A stretch of DNA of 64,000 nucleotides from the NCBI GenBank assembly GCA_905250115.1, contig CAJNOI010000115.1:62001-126000 (forward strand), written 5' to 3'. The notes under the pieces are model-generated. The model did no database searches. It was not told where the DNA came from and saw nothing but the letters and a program-made list of their open reading frames with translations. Source of the stretch: Adineta steineri (lineage: Eukaryota; Rotifera; Eurotatoria; Adinetida; Adinetidae). The translations under genes were made by a program, and so were the position numbers. Numbering within the stretch: the first letter of the stretch is position 1; each line of letters begins with the position of its first letter. Shown in pieces: positions 38,256 to 51,444 of this stretch.

Positions 38256-39596
38256 ATGTATCAAACAGGTATGTAGAGAAAAAAAAGGGAGTGAATTTTT
38301 AATTATATGTCTTTTCTTTTTCGTTTGATCAGAACAAATTCCTAATAATAATCATTCAAAGACAATGTCGGATAGTAGTCGTCCTACATCACGTTGGTCA
38401 TCATCAAGATTTACGGCAACAACATCACGTTCGAATAATTCCAATAATCAAATAACACCATTTTTTGTTTCACGAAAAAAATTATTTCAACCAATAAGAA
38501 ATAATCAACAAAGTTTTGCAAATCTAACGAAAACTAAAGATGAAATGGAAGAAATATTTAAAACATATTATTCAAATAATACAAGACTTGATCCATTTAA
38601 AGAAACTGTTATTGGTAAATTTCAATTATTCTTTTTCTTTTTTAAGAATTTCAATCTTTTATATATTAGGAACACGTATTTCAAGTCCACGAACACCAAT
38701 ACCTGTTCCCAATAGAACTTCAACAGATACTCCACCCGATATATTTCGATCTAGACATTGTGTTAGTCGAGAAGATATGAGTCCATTAGATATACATGGT
38801 GAAAATCAAATAGTTATTGATGATAATCCAATCGTTATTAAATCAATTAAAATTCGTTCATCACCAGTAGTTGTCGAACCAACAATATCTACGAATTCTA
38901 GTTTAACTGCATTAAAAAATCTTTTATCTGTTAAATCTAATAATACTATATCTCGTGATATTACAAGTAATTCTCTTGAACATAAAAATATGAAACGAAG
39001 TAAATCAGCATATCGCCAACGTCCAATATCGTCGACAACAACTTTAAATTCCAATCCAATAGGAATATATTCTCTTGCAAATAATCGAAAAGATTCACTA
39101 AATTTTTCTTATTCATCACAAGAACAAAATCAACCACATATTCTAACAGGTACAGCAATGACAGCAAATCAACGATTACCTACAAGATCAGCACGACAGA
39201 ATCAACGACCAAAATCAAATACAACAATTCCAGAAAATATTTTCTATCAACAATCAAGCATAAAACAAAAGTTTGTTTAAATGATTTCCTTACAAATATA
39301 TAAGTATATTCTTTTCTAGTCGTTCATCTCGTGAATATGACATGTCCCAATCCTCTGCACATATTATTACACAATCTGTTGCATCAATACCATCGAAATG
39401 CAGGTATATATATTCAAATAAAAAGAATTTATTCAATTTATTTTTCTCTAGTCGATATGTTCTTATTACATTTCCAAAAGTTCAAACTCGTTATCATATT
39501 CCAACATGTGTTGAACGTTTATTACTACCTGAACGTTTTCCAGTATTATATCAAAATATATTGCATAGTTCTGACAGGAATCAAAATAAGAAATAA
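38256..39596 (+). CDS. unrecognised Ser/Asn-rich, mostly disordered protein
   Basis: Five exons, all checked in phase: 38256-38268 (MYQT), 38333-38614, 38670-39270, 39320 to about 39402, and about 39453-39596. A start at 38365 (MSDSSRPTSRWSSSR) is the alternative. The protein is rich in Ser, Thr, Arg and Pro, with basic motifs such as KRSKSAYRQRPIS and TRISSPRTPIPVP of the kind seen in cytoskeletal or ciliary proteins, and one hydrophobic C-terminal block (RYVLITFPKVQTRYHIP, then CVERLLLPERFPVLYQ) that looks folded. I do not recognise the family. It converges with RIM-BP, the two stops being about 100 bases apart. Confidence 0.6.
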
Positions 39597-39699
39597 GAAA
39601 TTTGTATTTTATTTTGTCACATATTTTTTTTTCAAAATAAAATTTAATTACAGAAAACTAATACCGGATTAAAAACCTGAGCAAAAATTTGTTTTTATT

Positions 39700-42600
39700 T
39701 TAACTTGGATTAGCGGAATTCCATGAAAAAGTACTTTTTATACGATCAAAAAAACCAAGTGTGGATGCTTCTGTAGGTGGTGTCGGTTCAATTGGTTTTT
39801 CGGCGGGTACTTTAGTTACATTACTTACGTTTGTTGGTATTTGCTAAAAAAATAAATACAAAATTAAATTAAATAAAAATTATAAATAATAAAATCCTTA
39901 CCGACGAAAGGATGCTCTCTATACATATAGAAATAATATAACCCATCACCATATTTTTTTAAATTATATAAAACAAAATTAACTTACTTTATTGTCACTT
40001 ATTTCATTATCTTTTTTTATTGGCGTCTCAACGGGAATGCTGTCTTTAAGATAATTTGATGGTACAAAACCTTTTTTTCCATTTTCTAATTCACCCGAAT
40101 AAAATCCATCATCACGAATATTTCCATATACATATATAATATCACCCTTACGAAATGATAATTCATCTTTATGATTTGCATTTGGAGAATTTTCACTTGG
40201 ATTATAATCAAATTGTGCAAACATTTTCTTTTTAGTTGGTTTCGGAGGTGATGGTAATGGTGCTGGTGGTGTTCGTTTTATTGGTGATACTAAAAAGAGA
40301 AAAAAAATAAAGTAATGAAATACAAAGATAAAGAACATTCTAATATACCAGCAGATGACACACTAGATTCAGTTTCAGAATCATCAGATTCAATTTCTGA
40401 TACCATATTACTAGGAACATAACCAGTACGACCTTTATCTGTTTGACCAATATAAAATCCATCTCCATCTTGATCACCATAAATCTAAATTAAATGAAAT
40501 AGATTATCTTTTGAATAATTAAACTGTCTGTATTGTTAATAATTATACAGCTTGATTAGTTATTGTTAGATAATTTTCTACTCTAAATCTTCTACAGAGC
40601 TCAGCTATATTCTGACTTTTTTTTTATTACAAATAGAAGGATCATAATTTAATATTTGCTATGAACTAAGTTTTTCAAAATACTATATAAACATATATTT
40701 TAGGAAAGTAATCATACTTTAATTATTTCTCCTTTTTTAAATGGTAATTCTTCTTCACTATCTTGATTAGGTGACATTGCATGTGGATCATAATCGAATA
40801 GAGCAACAAATATTCGTGGTGGACCAATAAGTTTATTAATGAAAGGATTCTTTGATTTTTGTGGTGTAGTTTTAATTGGTGATGAATGTTGTTCTTCGGG
40901 TGTTATTGATTTTTTAATATTAAGATTTTCATTTATTGGTGAACGAATTCGATTTGAATCAACTTGTGGAGATAGTTTAACTGGAGATTGAGTAGTTGGT
41001 ATTGTATCTGTATTTATTGATGATGTCATTGAAGGTGATTCTAATGGTGATCGAGTTAAAGATTTACTCATATCTTTTCCAGTTATTATAGGTTTTGATA
41101 TAGGTGATGGACTATTCGGTGTTGGTAAATCTTGAGTAATTGATGAAAATCGACGAGATGTCTAAGAAGAAATTAAATGATAAGAATAATTCTTTAGTAC
41201 AAATATATATGTTTAAATAGCAGAAAGAAAACAGATAATGGACAACAATTAAAGAAAAACCTTTCGATGATTTTTGATAGTAGGAGAAAGAAGTGGTGAT
41301 TTAATTATTTCATTGTCTGTTATTGTTTGAAATGATACAACTATTTCTTTTGAAATAGATGCTATTCGTACTAATGATATATCCATATCCAACTAAGATA
41401 AAATTTCATGTATTTTCAAGTATTTAAATAACAACTGGCAAAAGAAAAACAAGCTAAATTTTTTTGTTACCTTTTTCAAAACATCATCAAGATCGATAGA
41501 AGTTGAATCATGTGATTCACCACCATTGTCAGTCAATGTTCGAATAGTTAAATATCGTCCCGGATGTAATGTATTCAAATTAATTACTGTATGATCATCT
41601 GATAGCAAAAAAAAAGCATCATATCATAAATAAAAAACATAATAAATAGTATTCATTTTATACTTAATGGATTTGTTATATCTTGTACTTGTCGTCCATC
41701 AATTAATATTCGATAACCACGAGCTGTATTTATTGATGGTGATTGTTCCCATGAAACTAGTATTGTATTTGTCTGTGGACCAGCAATAACTTGTACACGT
41801 TTCGGTGGTTCAATTGATTCGTCTAGAAAATAAAAATATAGATTTTCGAAAGAAACCAACATTCTAAACTATATCGAAGCAACGGGAATTATCTATCCAA
41901 TACTAAGAGATTCATTTTAAATTCTGAACTTACGTTTCGATTGTTTATTATGTATTTTAGATGAACCTGAATTTATGAGTATTTTTTCTGTAGTATTAAA
42001 ATTAAAATTCCCTCTTATATATTTATATATTACCAAATGAAGTTGTTCGAAATTCAACCGATGTAGCTACTTGTTGTTGTGGAGTTAATGGTACTGCTGG
42101 TTTAGCTTTAATCATTACTTTATGCATTGTATTAGGTGTTAAACCTGATAATTTAAATCGATAAATTCCAGGTTTAAGTGTTTGTACTTCCATATCATTA
42201 ACATATAATTTATGTGAAATATCATTTGATGCTGGCCACCATGAAACAACAGCTGATGTTTGAGTTATTCGATCAACACGTAGATCAGCTGGAACATAAG
42301 ATGAATCTTTTGAATTTGTTAATAATAATGTACATTCTTGATCACGTGATAAACCATGTTGAGTTATAGTTCGAATACTAATTCGATGAGATTTCTCATT
42401 TAAATTAATATTTTCAAGTAAAGCACGTGTACGTTCATTAGCACGAATTGTTGTATATAGTGAATGATCAAGTAATACTTGATAACCAAGAATTTGTGTA
42501 TTAGTTGATGGAGGATTCCATGCAATCATAACACTATTACTGAGAGATTTTTCAATACGAAGATTAGTTGGATATGGAACTTGAAAGCAAAAACAAAAAG

Positions 42601-45600
42601 CTAATGGAAAAATGAAATAGAAAATGTTTTTATTTACCATGTTTTCCATAAGATAAATCATCAGCTGACATATCAGATGCACTGCTATTTACTAAATAAA
42701 TAAAATGGACGATATTTCAATGAAGAAAAAGGTTTTTTTTTTCTATTACTTTGTTTTCGAACTGTTGGAATAGAAGGAGGAGAATTATTAGTAAAAACAT
42801 CTGAATCAAGACTAAGAGTTTGTTCACGATGTCGTGTTATTCGTTCATCAACAGGAATATTTTTTCCAGTTAATTTTTGAATAACATGTTTTATATGTTC
42901 AGGTAAATCATATGGATTTGTTATTAATTCAATAAAATTTGATGGTATTAAACCATAACGACCGTCTAAATTTCTTCCATCATAGAATCCATCCTTAACA
43001 ATAACAAAAAAACATAATTCTTTTAAAATAATATTCAAATGTATATTATTACTTCATCTATATCACCATAAATAAGATAATATTCTCCTGATTTAAGTGG
43101 TAATTCAATTTCTGGATGATCATTTGGTGAATCTTTTAATGGATCATAAGAATATTTTGCAATAACAATATGTGCTGATTTATCATTTGAATTTGTTGAT
43201 CGTTGACGAGATTTAATCGGTGCACTATCATCTGGATTTGACATTTGAGAATGAATCATTTTTGGTAATATATTAGGATTATTAAGAATAGAGAGTATAT
43301 TTCCACTTGATGTTGGTAACGTTCGATCACGTCGAGTTTTTAATGTTTCAAATTGAAGAAGAATTTCTTCATGTTTCAAAGATTGTAATTGAATTTTACG
43401 TTCAAGATCATGAATTTTATCCTGAATAAAAGAGAATAATTGAATTCATCAAATCTTAGAAATTTACGCACATGAAAATGAGTTCTATTTTTATAAAAAA
43501 AAATCTCATTTATATAGCAATCAAAATTAAAGCATAAATAGCTTGTATCGTAAATAGTTCTTTCTATTCTCGATTCTACGTTATATCCTGAGATATTGCC
43601 CGCTGACAATCACATAATGAGATCGAACGGAAATCCTTCCGGTGTTTTATGGCAAGATATTAATGATTGCACTCAAACATACTTCTAACTATTACTATAT
43701 GGTAGCTAGAGTCCTGCGACTTTAGAAAGAAATATTTCATACTTGAAGTTGATGAATTGTTGCTTGATTTTCTCGTTTTGTTGTATCATGCATCTATAAA
43801 CAAAAAATAATGAAAAATATTTAGTGAAATTCTTGATATTTTATTAACAAACTCTTTGAAATTGTTCAAGATCATCTTGTTTTCTTTTTAATTCTTTTTT
43901 ATTAATTTCATTTTCATCATTTAATCGTCTTTCTAAATCGCTTGTATCTCGTAATGATTTAATAGTTGATTCAAGCTCCACATTTTTGATTTTTAATTGT
44001 TCATATTCATCAGATTTAGCTGCTAAAGCTTTTCGTAAATTTTCACATTCATCTGTTAACTATTCAAGTTAAAAGAAATTTTATATATATATATTTATAT
44101 ATTATTCACTAACTCGTTCATTCGTATTTGTTAGATTAGTCACGTCAGTATGAAGTTGTGTATTTAATGTTGAAATAGTCTCACGCTCTTTAATCTAAAC
44201 AATAAGAAACTTAATCAATTTATTTCGGTTCATAAAAGAACTTACGCTAAGTTGCAGTTCTTTTTCTAAATCTTGATGATTATTTTGTGGTGATTTCTTA
44301 GTTAATTGATCGTTTTCTAATGAATGAATTTTTTCTTTTAATTTTTCATTTTCTTGTAAAGAAGATTCATAAGATAATTTTTCTTTTTTATAACGTTCTT
44401 CAATATCTAATAATTGTTTATATTTTAATTCTAGATGTTTATAAGATTCTTGAAGGTCATTTAATTTTTGACGCTAGAAAAAAAAACAAAGAAAGATTAA
44501 AAATAATCAAAATTTTCTAATTATTAAAAAATAAAAAGAATGTCAAAATCTAATCCTTCACATTAACAGATGGATAAAAAAATTAATAAAAAAAAAAACC
44601 TGTACGTTTAGTTTAGTAGCATTGTCGTCATTGGTATATGTCAAATGATGTGTATCTGTTTTTAACGTTTCATTTGCTTTTTGTGATGATTGATGATAAG
44701 TTGGATCAACAGAAGTTGTTGATGATGAACTAGTTCTTGGAAACAATGTTGGATCATCAGTTGTACTTGTTGATAAAGTTGTTGTTGGCTAGGATGGAAT
44801 GATTGGGATGGATGATGGGAAACAAAATAAATGAAAAAGAAAACCTGTGAAAAAGTTTGTTGTAAATATCGTCGAGATGTCCGGACATCACGAATAAGTC
44901 CGGTAAAACGAGGAGACAATGGATTTGTCATACTTATTACTTATTTTTTCTTAGTCTTACTCACACACATATATATATATATATATGCGTTATTAACTAA
45001 TGCGATTATCTATGAAAAAAAAAGATTCTTCGAGACATATATATATTTTTTTTCTTTTTTTTTCCAATTGTGTAATAGAAAAAAAAAAGCCAAAGAGAAA
45101 ACTTTTTTTTCCCTTCTTTGGATATTATACAACTGAAAAAAATGTCTCTTCTTTATTTTTTTTTTCATAGATATAATGTGACTATAGATTGAACAATACT
45201 GATACGGAAGGATACTTCTCTATGGTTGAATGACAGTTTCCGTCAGATATGTTTAACTTACACTTGCATTCGTTGTTGTAGTGGAATTTAACGATGAATT
45301 TGATGATAGAAGGCGTTTTTCAAGATGTAATTTTTCAATATTGGCTTGACGTAAAGCTGATTCAAGAGAAGTTGGCTAAAATGAATCATTTGTTTTGATA
45401 TATATATATTTATTTTTTCTTACTTTTGAAATTTGTTTAACTTGTGCATTTAAATGTTGTATTTCTTCATCTTTTTTAGCTAATAATTTATTAAATTCAC
45501 TAGCTTGTTTAGATAAACTTCGTTTAATTAATTCTTTCGTATGATCTTTCTAAACATATAAAGAAAATTCTCATATAACAATCTAGTTTTTTTTTCTTCT

Positions 45601-47610
45601 ATACCGGTTGATCTTGTTTAATTACTTCTAGTTGTTTTTCGAATTTTTTAACACGATCATTTAATTCAATATTTTTTCTTTGTAATGCTCGTTCTTGTTC
45701 ATCATACAATCGACGATTCTAATCAGATTTAATAAGAAAAAAAATGTAGAAGAATATGAAATCAATAAAATAATTCAACTAAAGAAATTTAAAGATAGAA
45801 CTTTTCGTACACTATTCGATTGTTCATTATCCCATAATTCATCTATGATAGTCACTTGACGCTTAAACGTTTCCATTAAATAAAAAGAAAAACGAAGAGA
45901 AATCAATGAATGAAAAAAAAAAGAGAAACATTGACGATAACCAGCTGGTGCCATCATGTCAATGTAGACTAATATAATAATCATTACTATTCGTAGTACA
46001 ACGTTTCACAAGTAAGTTATATAGATGTTCGTTTTTTTTTCTTTTTTTTTCGGATTAATTTTTATTTTTTATTTCAAAACATCCTTTTCTACCGGGAAAG
46101 AAAGAAAAATATAGAACGTTGAATTTAACCTATAAGAGAGTAGGACACACTGGTGTGGATAATAACGTCAGAAAACGGTACATGACAAAAAAATAAACTG
46201 AAAAAACGAGAGAAAAAGGTTATAATTGAACGGGGATTTTATTTTGTAGCGTCTTTTAAATAAGCAATTAAATCTTTTCGTTCTTCTTCTTTCTTCAAAC
46301 CAGCAAAGATCATTTTTGTACCAGGAATGTATTTCTTTGGATCTTTTAAATAGACCCAAAGTGTATCTTCAGCCCATGTAATTCCTTTGCTTTTATTAGC
46401 ATCACTATAGGCGAAGCCCGGTACTTGACCAGTTTGTCGACCAAATAAACCATGAAGATTAGGTCCTTGTTTATTACCAGCACCTTTTTCTACGACATGG
46501 CATTGAGCACATTTTGTTTTGAAGATTTTGGCACCTTTTTCAACATCACCACCTTCCCATTCGTTACCCATTTTGTTTAAATAATTGATAAAGTTAGACG
46601 AAGGTAAATGTGTATATGTACTTAAGTATTCGTTTCGAGAATCGAAGAGAAATGGAGAAAAAGAAAAATAATAATGATGAAATGCGGAGGTTAGTAAACA
46701 AATAACAAGAAATGGCGTCGAATCAAGAACCGTCTATGGCATGAATCAGTTTATTACTAACGAGAAGGAGGACAATACAAGGCAACTTGTGTAGATAATG
46801 GCGGAGATGTATAGCAGAACGCGCAGAATGAAAAGAAAGGGAAGGAAAGAAAAAAACATTTTTTTAAACTTACTGTTGAAATAACAAGATCAGGATCGTT
46901 ACATCGTAGAATTTGTATTGGTTCAAGTTTTTTATTGATTTTTTCATTATCAGTATTATTTAATGTAGAATCTCTTAATTGTTCAATATCATAAGATAGT
47001 TCACTAATACGTTGATCACGAGCAAGTAATTGTCGTTGTAAATAACATACTAAATCTTTTTGATCTTGTTTACAAAATGTACTTAATTCATATTCAAATT
47101 GTAAACGAAGTTTTGTAATTTTAGCTGATTTATCAAGATCAGATTTACATTTTACCTAAAAATAAGTTTTTTTTATTTCACATATATTTAGTATAATAGA
47201 AAAACAAAATATTTTTTCTATCCAGTTCAGTTACATTTTTATGTTGATGACGTCAATAAAAATAACAAAAATATACTTCACAATTGTTTATATATTTCGT
47301 TAATGTATAAAAGAAAACTTACTTTATAGAGTGTTGCTAACTGGCTTTTAGCTTGTTTTGCTATTACTAATTCACGTTTAAGTTTATCAACCAGAACAAG
47401 TAAACCAGTAGATGATTCATCTTGATGAATAAGATCTATTTCATCATTAATACCAATATTACTTTTATACGATGAACTTATTGATGATGGCTCTGTTTCA
47501 CATACTGAACCTGATGATGAAGTTATCGATGGTGTATATAAATTTATTGGTTGAGAATGTGAAGGATTCGTATTAAAAACTGTTTTTGTTAGATTTGTTG
47601 TTTTTATCAT
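39700..47610 (-). CDS. RIMBP: RIM-binding protein (presynaptic SH3/FN3 scaffold)
   Basis: The domain order is that of RIM-BP. Coiled-coil exons run from 47610 to about 43400. The first SH3 follows ([20 protein letters not shown], then [20 protein letters not shown]). Three fibronectin-III repeats span about 42580-41400 ([60 protein letters not shown]). The second SH3 starts [15 protein letters not shown] and the third [14 protein letters not shown]; the C-terminus is [19 protein letters not shown]-BPs link voltage-gated calcium channels to RIM at active zones. The 5' end is uncertain: the exons at 47610-47323 and 47155-46874 leave phase 0 and fit the exon at about 45719, but starts at about 45880 ([10 protein letters not shown]) and 44931 (MTNPLSPRF) could be alternative promoters. 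Cytochrome c lies in the intron at 46873-45720. Confidence 0.8.
46239..46571 (-). CDS. CYCS: cytochrome c
   Basis: One uninterrupted exon of 110 codons. It carries the haem attachment motif CAQCH with the preceding FKTKC, then [20 protein letters not shown], and the axial Met within [11 protein letters not shown]; the end [12 protein letters not shown] is typical. It shuttles electrons between complexes III and IV in the mitochondrial intermembrane space. N-terminal [13 protein letters not shown] is slightly extended compared with the vertebrate MGDVEKG. It lies on the same strand between exons that appear to belong to RIM-BP. Being intronless in an intron-rich region, it may be an old retrocopy, though the frame is intact. 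Confidence 0.96.
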   Translation of the reverse strand: MGNEWEGGDVEKGAKIFKTKCAQCHVVEKGAGNKQGPNLHGLFGRQTGQVPGFAYSDANKSKGITWAEDTLWVYLKDPKKYIPGTKMIFAGLKKEEERKDLIAYLKDATK

Positions 47611-48650
47611 TTGATTAATTTCGAATAATTACTATTTTGACATCTCACACGTCTTATTTTAGCTATAGAATTAAATAAAAATAAAAAGAGAAAAAGAAAT
47701 ATATCGTGTGTTAATAAATTCAATCTCGAAGGGTTGTTCTCTCCATTTACTGTAGAAATCAGAAAAAAAAGAACGACATACACAAGACTGACGAGCAAAA
47801 AACGATCAGGGCGGATGTCAACAAGAGGAAAGAAATACATATATTTGTACGAGGAAAAATCAGATTCACCTGTTCTTCTAAATGAACAATATTGATAATA
47901 ACAAAAAATAATTCTAAATTATCACCATCGTTTATGGTAACATTAGTCCAAAAAGAGAACACTTTTTATCAATAAATACAATTTATACCGTCTAAAAGAA
48001 AAAACAAATAGAAAAATGATTTACATATATAAGGTTTCGAGCATTTAAGTGAACAAAACTGAAGTCATATGTTGTTAATGATTTGAATTTTAAAAGACAT
48101 AGAAAAAAAAACGAGACGAAGTTCATTACTTTGAAAGTTCTCTTCTAACTCAATTCTCTACAATATATATATATATATATATTTACTACGATTATCTAAT
48201 CATATTGATCGTTTATCGACTATGATAAATAGTAGAGTAAAAATAGGAAGGTCGTATAATCATTGAATTTCAAGTGTCAATCTGTAGAAAAAAAAGTGTT
48301 ATGACATACTCGAAAATCAATGCTTAATCTTACATAATCACAAATCTCTCAAGGTATTTTATGATGATCAATATTTAGATTAATCGAAATATTTTTGTTC
48401 AGAAAAATGTAACAATAACAATTTGTTCGAAATTGAACGAATTATAATTTAATTGAATACAGTAATAAAAAAATAGAAAAAAATTATTTATTTATAATAG
48501 ACAAAGAATTAGCTTGAAAATACAAATATATTTTCATTTAAATAAATACTAGCGCTACTATCTATTCATAATCAAGGATTGGTGAAATAACTCGTACGGA
48601 AGAATAAATTTTGTTTTTTTTAGTATTCTTATTATTAAGGATAATCTATT
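47611..48650. other. intergenic region between divergent RIM-BP and NDUFAF2 genes
   Basis: AT-rich; a TA run at about 48163-48181. 47804-47818 carries GATCAGGGCGGATGT, identical to 34007-34021. No gene recognised. Confidence 0.45.
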
Positions 48651-49292
48651 ATGGCAAAATTTCTACAAACATTAAAACAGATATTTACTCGTACATCCAG
48701 TGAACAATTTGTTAAATTAGTAGGAACAGATCGATTTCAAAATAAATTCTATGAACGTCTTCCCGGTAATTATTTTATTCATATTTATATAATACATATA
48801 TTTCTTTTTATACAAGGTAATCGATATTATGAATCATCAGCTCGTCGATACTATGAACCTTCAGATTATTCAAATGTTCGATTACATATTGATCCAGCTT
48901 GGGAAGGTACTTACATAAAAATAATTAAATATATCTTTTATATTATTTTTATTCAGCATGGTTAAGAGGTACTCGAAAACGACCTCCAACACTTAATGAA
49001 ACAGTCAGTCACGAACATCAACGACAACAATTAGAAGACAAAGTAGAATTTAAAAAAAAAAATTTTTTTTTCTCCTAAATAATTTATATATATATTTATA
49101 GCCAATTAATATGTTACCTACAAGTTACGGACGTGATTCAGTACAAGGTGGAACAAGTAAGTATATAGAAAATATATTATTTATTGATAGATTTATATTT
49201 TCATTTAAGATTCCTATCCAATTCGAGAGAATTATGAAATTGATCCAGGTACTAAATCAAAAGAAAAACAAAATCCTGATCAAAAATATTAA
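48651..49292 (+). CDS. NDUFAF2: NADH dehydrogenase complex I assembly factor 2 (mimitin/B17.2L)
   Basis: Five exons: 48651-48765, 48817-48906, 48957 to about 49041, about 49102-49157, and about 49211-49292, with phase-consistent junctions. The start MAKFLQTLKQIFTRTSSEQF leads to VGTDRFQNKFYE, matching the VGTDxFGNKYY motif of the NDUFAF2/NDUFA12 family. DPAWEAWLRGTRKRPPTLNE matches the conserved WEAWIRRTRKxPPTxEE core. The C-terminus is shorter than in mammals and ends PDQKY. It helps assemble the N-module region of mitochondrial complex I and is replaced by NDUFA12 in the mature enzyme. Confidence 0.85.
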
Positions 49293-49360
49293 TTTTTTGA
49301 ATATATATATATATTTTCTTGTTTGATTACAATGTCAAACCTCTAGATTTTTAGTTTTAG

Positions 49361-49792
49361 ATGAATGACGGGATGAATAAATCCGAAGATGAATCTTCAT
49401 CACATTCTTTATCACGTACAACTATACGTGAAGCAAATAATCATTTACAAATGTTACATAAACGTAATCAAGAATTAGAAGAATTCGTTTATCAACAAAA
49501 AGAACAATTAAAACAAAAAGATATTGAATATAGAAATTTATTTAAATCAAATCAATTATTAGAAAAACATTGTCAACAATTACAAATATTACTTGATGAT
49601 CGAACAAAACGTTTATTTATGTATGAAAAAAAAGAAGGTTTATTTCGTGAAACACTTGAATTAAAACCAGCTATTGAATCATTATTGGATATATTAACAA
49701 CATATGAAAAAGAAGATACAAATCTATCGAACAATTTATTTCAATTAAAAAAGAAAACTATTGATGTTGAACGTAAAACAGATGCTGTTTAA
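49361..49792 (+). CDS. small coiled-coil protein, unrecognised
   Basis: A single 143-codon exon starting MNDGMNKSEDESSSHSLSR, only about 70 bases after NDUFAF2. From about residue 22 it is heptad-like and charged (LQMLHKRNQELEEFVYQQ, then QLQILLDDRTKRLFMYEKK), predicting a long coiled coil. A C-terminal part (LELKPAIESLLDILTTYE) is less regular. No signal peptide or membrane span. Upstream exons cannot be excluded. Family not recognised. Confidence 0.55.
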   Translation: MNDGMNKSEDESSSHSLSRTTIREANNHLQMLHKRNQELEEFVYQQKEQLKQKDIEYRNLFKSNQLLEKHCQQLQILLDDRTKRLFMYEKKEGLFRETLELKPAIESLLDILTTYEKEDTNLSNNLFQLKKKTIDVERKTDAV

Positions 49793-50240
49793 TATCCATA
49801 TAGGAACAGTATCTATCCGTATATATATATATATATTCCATTTTATCTGTCAGATTTTATGATAAAATGTTCTTTTTATTAATATTATAAATAATAATAA
49901 TAAATTTATAATTCAATGTAGATGTCACATGACTTGCAGAATTTCTCCTATTTCAAGAAAAGAAGAATATTGAATTCAGATTCATTGCAGAAATTAGAGT
50001 CACGAGGTTTAATATAACAATATTAGTTTTGTCTATTAAAAGACTGCTGAAACTTTAGACATACTCTTATTTTAAGAGATGAACTCAATAAGATTTGTAT
50101 AACTTCAATTAGTCTCTTATATAAATAAAAAAATTTATTTCGATGAGGTTTAGCAAAAGAAAACCAAATACAAATACTTTAAGAAAAACAAATAATTAAT
50201 CAATCATAATAGAAAAAAAAAGTGATTTTTAATATTGACA
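49793..50240. other. intergenic stretch between convergent genes
   Basis: 3' flanks of the coiled-coil gene and the phosphatase gene; a short TA run near 49820. Nothing else seen. Confidence 0.45.
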
Positions 50241-51137
50241 TTAGGGTTTTGTTGAAAGAGTTTCATCGGTATTATTTTCATTATTAATTGCATACTGTTC
50301 AAATACATTTTCATCTATTTGAGATTCTAAAGATTGTGGAGTTTCTTCATTATTGCTTGTTTTCTTTTTCTTTTCTTTTTCAAGTCGAATTAAATGACGA
50401 CAAAATCCTTCATTTGGCCAAATTCGACGTCGAGTAGCAACTAGTTGAAATGCATCAAACAATGACATATTTTCATATGTATGAAGCAAATATGCTACAA
50501 TTAATGTTGCCGATCGACTAATACCCTAAAACTCAAAATAAATTCAATAATTTACACATAGTAATTTTGAAAATTACTTGTTGACAATGAACATAAACAC
50601 GATCTAGAAAGAAATCATATTGTAGGATATGATCTAATTAATTATTACTTACTCTTTTTATTGTTTAATGCTTCTTCTAAAAATTTAATTGCTTCTTCGA
50701 AATGCGTTCCAATCTGATAAGCAGGACTATCAATAATAGAAAAACCTAAATATTTAATTCCTGCTTCTTCATAATACGTTGCACATGTATTAATTTGTCC
50801 AAATTTACGTCCTTCAGCAGCATTTAAAATATGTGTAAAACCCAATTGCTTTAATTTGACTGGATCCAGTGCTAATTTACTAAACAAAAAAAAACGATCA
50901 TAATCAATTTCATATTATTTCAATCACTTACTAATCACCGAGAAATAAACGAGGTACAATTTCATGATAACCACCTTGTACACAATCAACATCTTCGAGT
51001 TTTTCATTATTTACATTTGGTGAAAAAAATCGTCGAAATAATTCTACAATAGTTTTACTTTTCGCTGGTTGAATTTTTGTTTGAACTAATATTTCATGAA
51101 TTTTATTTATACCTATATTTTCATCATCATCATCCAT
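50241..51137 (-). CDS. dual-specificity protein phosphatase (DUSP3/VHR-like)
   Basis: Four exons, all in phase: 50932-51137, 50879 to 50653, 50603-50578 (26 nt) and 50525-50241. The active site spans the last junction: VYVHCQQ|GISRSATLIVAYL gives the HCxxGxSRS loop with catalytic Cys and Arg present. Upstream the substrate-side signature is VPRLFLGD followed by LKQLGFTHILNAAEG, and the general-acid region is FSIIDSPAYQIGTHFEEA. A 60-residue N-terminal extension precedes the catalytic domain, and an acidic Asn/Glu-rich tail follows. It should dephosphorylate Ser/Thr and Tyr residues; the substrate is unknown. It resembles the atypical DUSP3/13/26 group. Confidence 0.85.
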
Positions 51138-51444
51138 CTTAAAATTATATATATATATATGTATTTATAGTTATTTTTTATCGTGTAATTTTATATACAA
51201 AAAGAAAAGAAACGAAAGAAAGAAAATGTGTGAAATAAAATTAAATGAAAATTTTAATCAGAAAAAGAAATACATAAAACACTGTTCACATATTTCGTTG
51301 GTGAAGAAAAATTTTCAAAAACAACAAATAAACAAAACAAAAGTCGACATTGAAGTGTAATATTGCTTTCGCTTACAATCACATGAACTCTTCGAGTCAA
51401 ATATTAACAATGAATTATTTGAGATCGAATATAGAAAGACTTTT
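51138..51444. other. short intergenic stretch
   Basis: Between the start of the phosphatase gene and the end of the Mint gene, both on the minus strand. AT-rich, no feature seen. Confidence 0.4.

Noticed and set aside
46021-46860. Reading on from the exon at 46874 to a stop below it as the end of a separate gene
   Set aside because: The read-through is a low-complexity hydrophobic stretch after a perfect GTAAGT donor, so splicing is more likely.
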